Positions 59,108-64,000 of a stretch of 64,000 nucleotides of DNA are shown one piece after another (within the stretch, counting starts at the first letter, position 1; each line of letters begins with the position of its first letter). The translations under genes and the position numbers were made by a program. This stretch comes from Pycnopodia helianthoides (taxonomy: Eukaryota > Echinodermata > Asteroidea > Forcipulatida > Asteriidae): the NCBI GenBank assembly GCA_032158295.1, contig CM063261.1, forward strand, positions 3,038,001-3,102,000, in the 5' to 3' direction. The notes under the pieces were generated by a model, which was not told where the DNA came from, made no database searches, and saw only the letters and a list, made by a program, of their open reading frames with translations.

Positions 59108-61014
59108 GCACTATGTCCCAGTTTTTCATTTTTACATTACTACTGAATTCCAAAGAAATTTACCAGGTCGGTTGGATGGACTTACAGAAAACTTACGGAA
59201 GATGGGAATAAATTTGCTCTATCAAAAGAAACAAAACTTTTGTCTTCCTTTAAGGAGTTGTAGGTTCTTGACTCATCGTTTCTCTGACTCTAACACGCAT
59301 TTATTTCTGATGCTGTGACACTTTGATCGACACTTCAATCACATTCATGGCCTGACGAGGCTCTCTTGATAGATCCAGCAGGTTTGCCATGATGCGGCAG
59401 GACTGGGTGTCTAGCTGGCTCTTTAGCGTTGGGGGGGAAACCGTAATCCGAGTGGATTACAACATCGGGTGTAAGCCGTCCCTGTCAGAGAGCTGCGGTG
59501 TATCGAGCAAGTTTTGTTGTTTCACTACATACACTGGGCTGTGTAAAACAGTTGGAGTGAAGGATAGGTGGGGGCAGGTGGGGGTTACCGTAGCCCCCCC
59601 CCCTCTCTCTCTCTCTCTCTCCCACTCGCTGCTGAAGGGGGGGGAGGAATGGGTAAGGGGGGGTTGTCCCGCCTGGATGTCTCCTCTACCTCGAGTGGAA
59701 TGCGGTGAGGGATCAATCAGACGTGAGGAACCTGATTGGAAATTGATCGTTAGAACAAGGACCTTACTTGTGCATGGGGGAAGGGGATGTAGTCTGTCCC
59801 CCCCACATACTGGCAAGCCTATCTGCATTCGTTAACCTCTGAAGGATTGCATCCTGTGCGAGAACTCTGTCAAGGACCAACGAACAAACTTTGTTGGACT
59901 TTGGGGGAAACCAGGTCAAACCTTTTTAAAACTAAGGTGGATAAGTGAGTAATTGATGAAATAAGCACAGGTGATCCAAGAAAGTGAACTTTCCCCCATT
60001 CCTGTATAACTCGATAGTCCTTGAACTTAGATTCATCAAATTCAATTGCCGCCAGTCCCAAATGTCGAGGACCGTCCAGCAAAGAATTGCTGAACACATT
60101 CATCCGCTAAGCGAAGCTAAGCAGAGAACCAGTCATAAATATAACGCATGCCGTAGTGATTTAGCTGGTTAATGTTTCCGCTTAGCAAAACTGCTTACTT
60201 ATATAAGTGGTCCCTGGTAATTATAAACTCCCCTTGAAAGATCATTTAGTGTTGACTCATAGCGAGCAACTGTGATTTGTGCAACGTTAATCACCATCTT
60301 CATGTTTTTTCATGAGATAAAAAAGTACACCGACCTCTTCCATACCTTGTTCTGATCCGTGGTTTTGATGGAAGGTAAAACATGCTTAGTACTATGTTCG
60401 AAAATGACCAAACAGGATTATAGTTTTTGCGGGCATGTCACGTTCCCTGTATTCAGTAGTCTCTACTGATACCGATTCACAACATACCAAAAAGGTACCA
60501 GACTGTTTGTTGTCCTTCCAGCTTTTAATTTGATACCATTGATTTGATTGAGAGAGAAACAAGAAGGCTGAACCCCGATAAAGACCCCGTTCAAAAACAA
60601 AACAGTGATCCTCTGTTTTAAAGAGCCGTTCATATTTCCACAGGTGTTTTTTTGTAGCAAGTTGGAGGTCACGTACTCAAATTAATTTCTAAAACAAATG
60701 TGACTGGAGGGCGATACTTATATGTAGCGTGCATGGTGTAACCGCTGAGTGAAAACATCACAGCTATTTCACCGGAACTTCCCTCGGGCACTTTTGTAAT
60801 TTAAAAACCTTTTTTTGATAAACAGTTTGGTGGTGTGAATAGTTGCGCAATGGCCTGAGAGTGCCTTTTGATTGAAAAAAATCCCAATGAAATAGTCTGT
60901 ACTGGTGACATGACTTATTGGTCCTGTTTGGAACAACAGGGAAGTTGAAGCCATAACTACGGTAGTCCAATTGATTTAATAGCTGTTAAATTTGCATCGG
61001 GGATAAATAATATC
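59108..61014. other. No gene recognised; one decayed GGGCCC fragment near 60.1 kb
   Basis: Contains a (CT)n tract with flanking C and G runs near 59598-59650. A faint GGGCCC-type fragment (CCGCTAAGCGAAGCTAAGCAGAGAACCAGTC..CGCTTAGCAAAACTGCTTA) lies at about 60104-60198. Confidence 0.4.
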
Positions 61015-61115
61015 ATTTGGTTTTACCATGACACCGATGTGTGTTGAGCACTGTATTACTCAGTACTATCCTAAGTCCTGTGGGAAAAAAATCCACAGGA
61101 GTTCAATTGTTTGTT
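61015..61115 (-). repeat. SINE-B tail fragment
   Basis: TTTTACCATGACACCGATGTGTGTTGAGCACTGTATTACTCAGTAC..GTCCTGTGGG plus an A run and ATCCACAGG match the tail of SINE-B; no tRNA head remains. Confidence 0.6.
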
Positions 61116-61289
61116 TGCATATAATTAGGAAAAATGATGCTGATTTTTAAACATTCTCTGGTTGAACTTGAGAACAAGAATTTAACTTATTTTGTTAGTT
61201 TTTCCAAGTTGTGTGAACATTTGTTTCAGACAAGTTAGGAGAATGCCATCCGCCAGGCTTCTTGGTGGCCTTGGCTTTGTGAGATTTGT

Positions 61290-61910
61290 GGGCAGGAGAG
61301 GTAGGAAGGAGGGACTAGGAGGAGCATAGGAAGGGAGTCTATGAGGAGGGGCTAGGATGAGAGCCTAAGGAGGAGGGGCTATGAGTGGCTAGGAGGAGGG
61401 GCCAGGAGGAGTGGCTAGGAGTGGGGCTAGAAGCAGGAACAAGGAGGAGGGGTGTTGTGGCCGAGCGGTTAAGAACACCGAACTCAAGCTCTGGTGTTTG
61501 TGTTCAGCAGAGTGTGGGTTCGAGTCCCGGTCATGACACTTGTGTCCCTGAGCAAGACACTTCACTATAATTGCTTCTCTCCACCCAGGGGTAAAATGGG
61601 TACCTGTGAGGGCAGAGATGGTTCTTGTGATTGATTTAGCTTAGTAGCGCATTATTTGTTGCACAGGCTGTATACTCCCCAGGGAGCTGAGATGGTTTAA
61701 GGAATGAAACTAATGGCCCAGTGACCAGGGGTAATAAGTGTGAAGCGCTTTGAGATGCCCTTTGGGTGTGTAAAGCGCTATATAAAAACCGAACATTATT
61801 ATTATTAGGAAGGGAGTCTAGGAGGAGGGGCTTGGAGTGGGTAGGATGGGGGGCTAGGAGAGGCCAGGAGGAGTGGTCAGGAACAGTGGCTAGGAGGAGG
61901 GGCATATTTC
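61290..61910. repeat. GGAGGGGCTA minisatellite split by a SINE
   Basis: Irregular repeats of AGGAGGGGCTAGGAGGAG occupy about 61290-61451 and resume at about 61808-61910. The SINE-A copy at 61452-61807 separates them. Confidence 0.8.
61452..61807 (+). mobile_element. tRNA-Leu-like SINE-A, full-length copy 2
   Basis: The head (GTTGTGGCCGAGCGGTTAAG..AACTCAAGCTCTGG..GGGTTCGAGTCC) retains a leucine-type CAA at the anticodon position. The body and tail match 25452-25800, with the tail GAAGCGCTTTGAGATGCCC..TGTAAAGCGCTATATAAA and (ATT)n. Confidence 0.9.
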
Positions 61911-62519
61911 GGGAACATGGTGGTGGAAAGTAACTAAGTGGCTGTCAAAATACTTATTTGTAGAGGAGTGAAGAATGGTCTTCAACTGTCCCATGGAACA
62001 CCAGGCTTTAATAGAAGATGAATCCCAAGTAAAGATTCTATATTCCTTTTAAGTATGAGTTGACATTTTCGTCCAGTGGTTTTGTTGCTTTTTATCTAAT
62101 CAGCAACTAGATTGTGCAGATCAGACTCTTAAATCCTCTCTCCATAAACAAGCTTTCTTTGACAGTTGCTTAGTGTTTTGGCTTCTTCCTGTTTCATTTA
62201 CAAGACAGACTATGTTTAGTTTAAGTAACCTAAATAGTCTGCATTCAGTTGATATCGCCACCAGGTGCTTGAGATGCTGAGTGGATGTTTTTTGTTTAAC
62301 TTCCTTCCCTAAGTAGATAACCCAGTTTCAATCACTGTTAAAGAGTCTTGCTTTATGCCAACTGGTTCCTGAACTATTGTCACTGTGATGAGGTATACAG
62401 CAAGGAGGTGGTGATGTTCACCCTGGCTGCTGAGACTTTGTACCGAACTTGCTTTTTCTCCTAAAAGCAAAATAGCGTAACCTCTTGATAATCATAGAAT
62501 GAAGCAGAGTTGTAATACT

Positions 62520-63085
62520 TTCTCCTACTTGTACTTGTACTCATGTTCATACGTAGGTATTTTTCTATACTCATATGCTTACACTCGAACTTGTACTTTA
62601 GTACTTCTTCTGTACTTGTGTACTTGTATACTTATACTTGTATACTTATACACATACTGATACTTGTACTTGAGTACTTTTTCTGTACTTGTGTGCTTGT
62701 ATTCATACTTGTACTTGAGTACTTTTTCTGTACTTGTATACTTATACTCATACTCATGTACTTGAGTGCTTTTTCTGTACTCGTGTACTTATACTCACAC
62801 TTGTAACTTGAGTACTTTTTTCTGTACTTGTATACTTATACACATACTGATACTTGTACTTGAGTACTTTTTCTGTACTTGTATACTTATACTCATACTC
62901 ATGTACTTGAGTGCTTTTTCTGTACTCGTGTACTTATACTCACACTTGTAACTTGAGTACTTTTTTCTGTACTTGTATACTTATACACATACTGATACTT
63001 GTACTTGAGTACTTTTTCTGTACTTGTGTGCTTGTATTCATACTTGTACTTGAGTACTTTTTCTTTCTTTTTTCATAATTCTCTT
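62520..63085. repeat. TACTTGTACTTGAGTAC minisatellite with higher-order structure
   Basis: Built from TACTTGTA, TACTTATACTCATA and GAGTACTTTTTCTGTAC motifs. Longer blocks starting TATACTTATACACATACTGA recur at about 62637, 62830 and 62975, so short units were amplified as larger composite units. ORFs here are low-complexity artefacts. Confidence 0.92.
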
Positions 63086-64000
63086 ACTTGTACTTGTACT
63101 TTGGTATTTGTTTGAACCCATGCTTGTAATCTCAGAAAATTAACCATACCTACAGTCATAATAGGTCCTTGCTACAACGCTGGAATGGCCTTTTCTGAAA
63201 GGATATATGCCGAAAAAGCATTGCATTGCTTGTATAAAAGTAGATTCTTCCGTACTTTGAACCAGTCATGAAGCTGTATCCTCGGACCCCCTTCCTTCTC
63301 AGTCAGTCAACCCACGAGGATCGTACGATGGTACCTTGACCCAGTTCTGCTTCTTTTACTCAAACTGTTTAATCCTTCGTTGTTGCGAACAGGAGGCTAA
63401 AAAGCAGTTGTTAGCAGCTGAGATGGTATTTTCTTTGTGAGGTGAATTTTTGTTGTCGAGGGGCACACCGAAGATGTCGTTATCGGAAGCTCTTAATCAG
63501 CGGTGCCTGTATACAAACGTCTAGATCACTCCATGGGGGACCGGTGACAAACTGGTGACCCGCAGAGTGCGAGGACTTTAACGATGGGGTTTAACATGGT
63601 AAAGGGGGTTTTCGGTAAAAAGTGCTGAGGGCCAAACCCTGTGTGTTGTAAACTGAAACCGTTTAGGCAATTTGGCTAATTTGATTTTGAATTATAACTT
63701 TGAAATGGGTTCTGGATATCTTCCAATCTAGCAAAGACGAAAAAAACAATCATCGTACTTTGAATTGTGCTTGTTTACCTTAAGTTCTATGAGTTTTGAG
63801 GCATTGTATGGTGAGGTATCAATGTATATTTCATTTTTTCGGTAACACCGTGTGTATATATCTACTTTGCTGTGTAGATTTGTTCTTTGGAAACTTGTCT
63901 TGCTATTTATTCTAACTGCCATGGAGTAGATTTCAGAATTCGGGAGACTACTTAGTTCCTGAAAGAACTGTCCTGCTTATTAACTACTACCTGGGCGGGA
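63086..64000. other. No gene recognised
   Basis: Unremarkable DNA to the window edge. An exon-like string at 63393-63425 was considered and rejected. Confidence 0.4.

Noticed and set aside
59389..59835. 148-codon plus-strand ORF with a 123-codon ORF opposite
   Set aside because: Both run through CT and G/C runs, giving low-complexity SLSLSLS and PPP segments. No splice or domain support.
62543..62951. Two hydrophobic ORFs resembling membrane peptides
   Set aside because: They translate the TACTTGTA minisatellite; the Leu/Tyr/Phe-rich sequence is a base-composition effect.
63393..63425. 33-bp exon reading EAKKQLLAAEM
   Set aside because: The acceptor has no pyrimidine tract, and the string TTAGCAGCTGAGATGGTATTTT resembles a decayed GGGCCC element segment.

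Overview
The window looks like a stretch of animal nuclear genome. It is AT-leaning and intron-rich, almost free of long open reading frames, and packed with short non-autonomous mobile elements. The repeat set suggests an echinoderm, most likely a sea star. It includes TTAA-flanked miniature elements beginning TTAAAGG, a 194-bp element with GGGCCCAATTTC ends, tRNA-headed SINEs with an L2-like 3' end, and CR1/L2-type LINE debris. The lineage call rests on remembered resemblance of these elements and needs a database search. Nothing looks bacterial, plasmid-borne, viral or CRISPR-like.

The only gene I can support well is a plus-strand, type II transmembrane collagen of the XIII/XXIII/XXV (MACIT) kind. 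Coding exon 1 (2280-2534) carries a short cytoplasmic tail, one membrane helix and the start of a coiled coil. Coding exon 2 (5532-5595) carries a basic furin-like stretch and then the Cys-Met-Cys-Pro-Pro-Gly entry into the collagen domain. Both exons have good splice sites and matching phase. No Gly-X-Y exon was found in the remaining 58 kb, so the rest of the window is probably a very long second intron, or the gene is broken or misassembled here.

Layout: 1-2.2 kb is upstream sequence with repeat remnants. 2.3-5.6 kb holds the two exons and intron 1. 5.6-21.6 kb is intronic or intergenic, with CAGGCCTG elements, a TTAA element split by a second piggyBac-like insertion (11.9-12.7 kb), a seven-copy satellite (13.6-14.4 kb), a tRNA-SINE and a LINE remnant (18-19.4 kb). 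21.6-36.8 kb mixes TTAA elements, SINEs and GGGCCC elements. 36.8-39 kb is a tandem duplication split by about 1.37 kb of other sequence. 40.5-42.8 kb has a five-copy satellite, a TTAA element and a tRNA-SINE. 43-60 kb is further dense in TTAA, GGGCCC, CAGGCCTG and SINE copies, often nested or abutting. 61-63.1 kb holds two minisatellites, one split by a SINE.

A few short ORFs or exon-like segments (about 32.4, 44.6, 45.06, 50.66 and 51.1 kb) are listed at low confidence. I see no convincing new multi-gene system. The most informative structures are the nested and abutting elements, which record insertion order and target preference.
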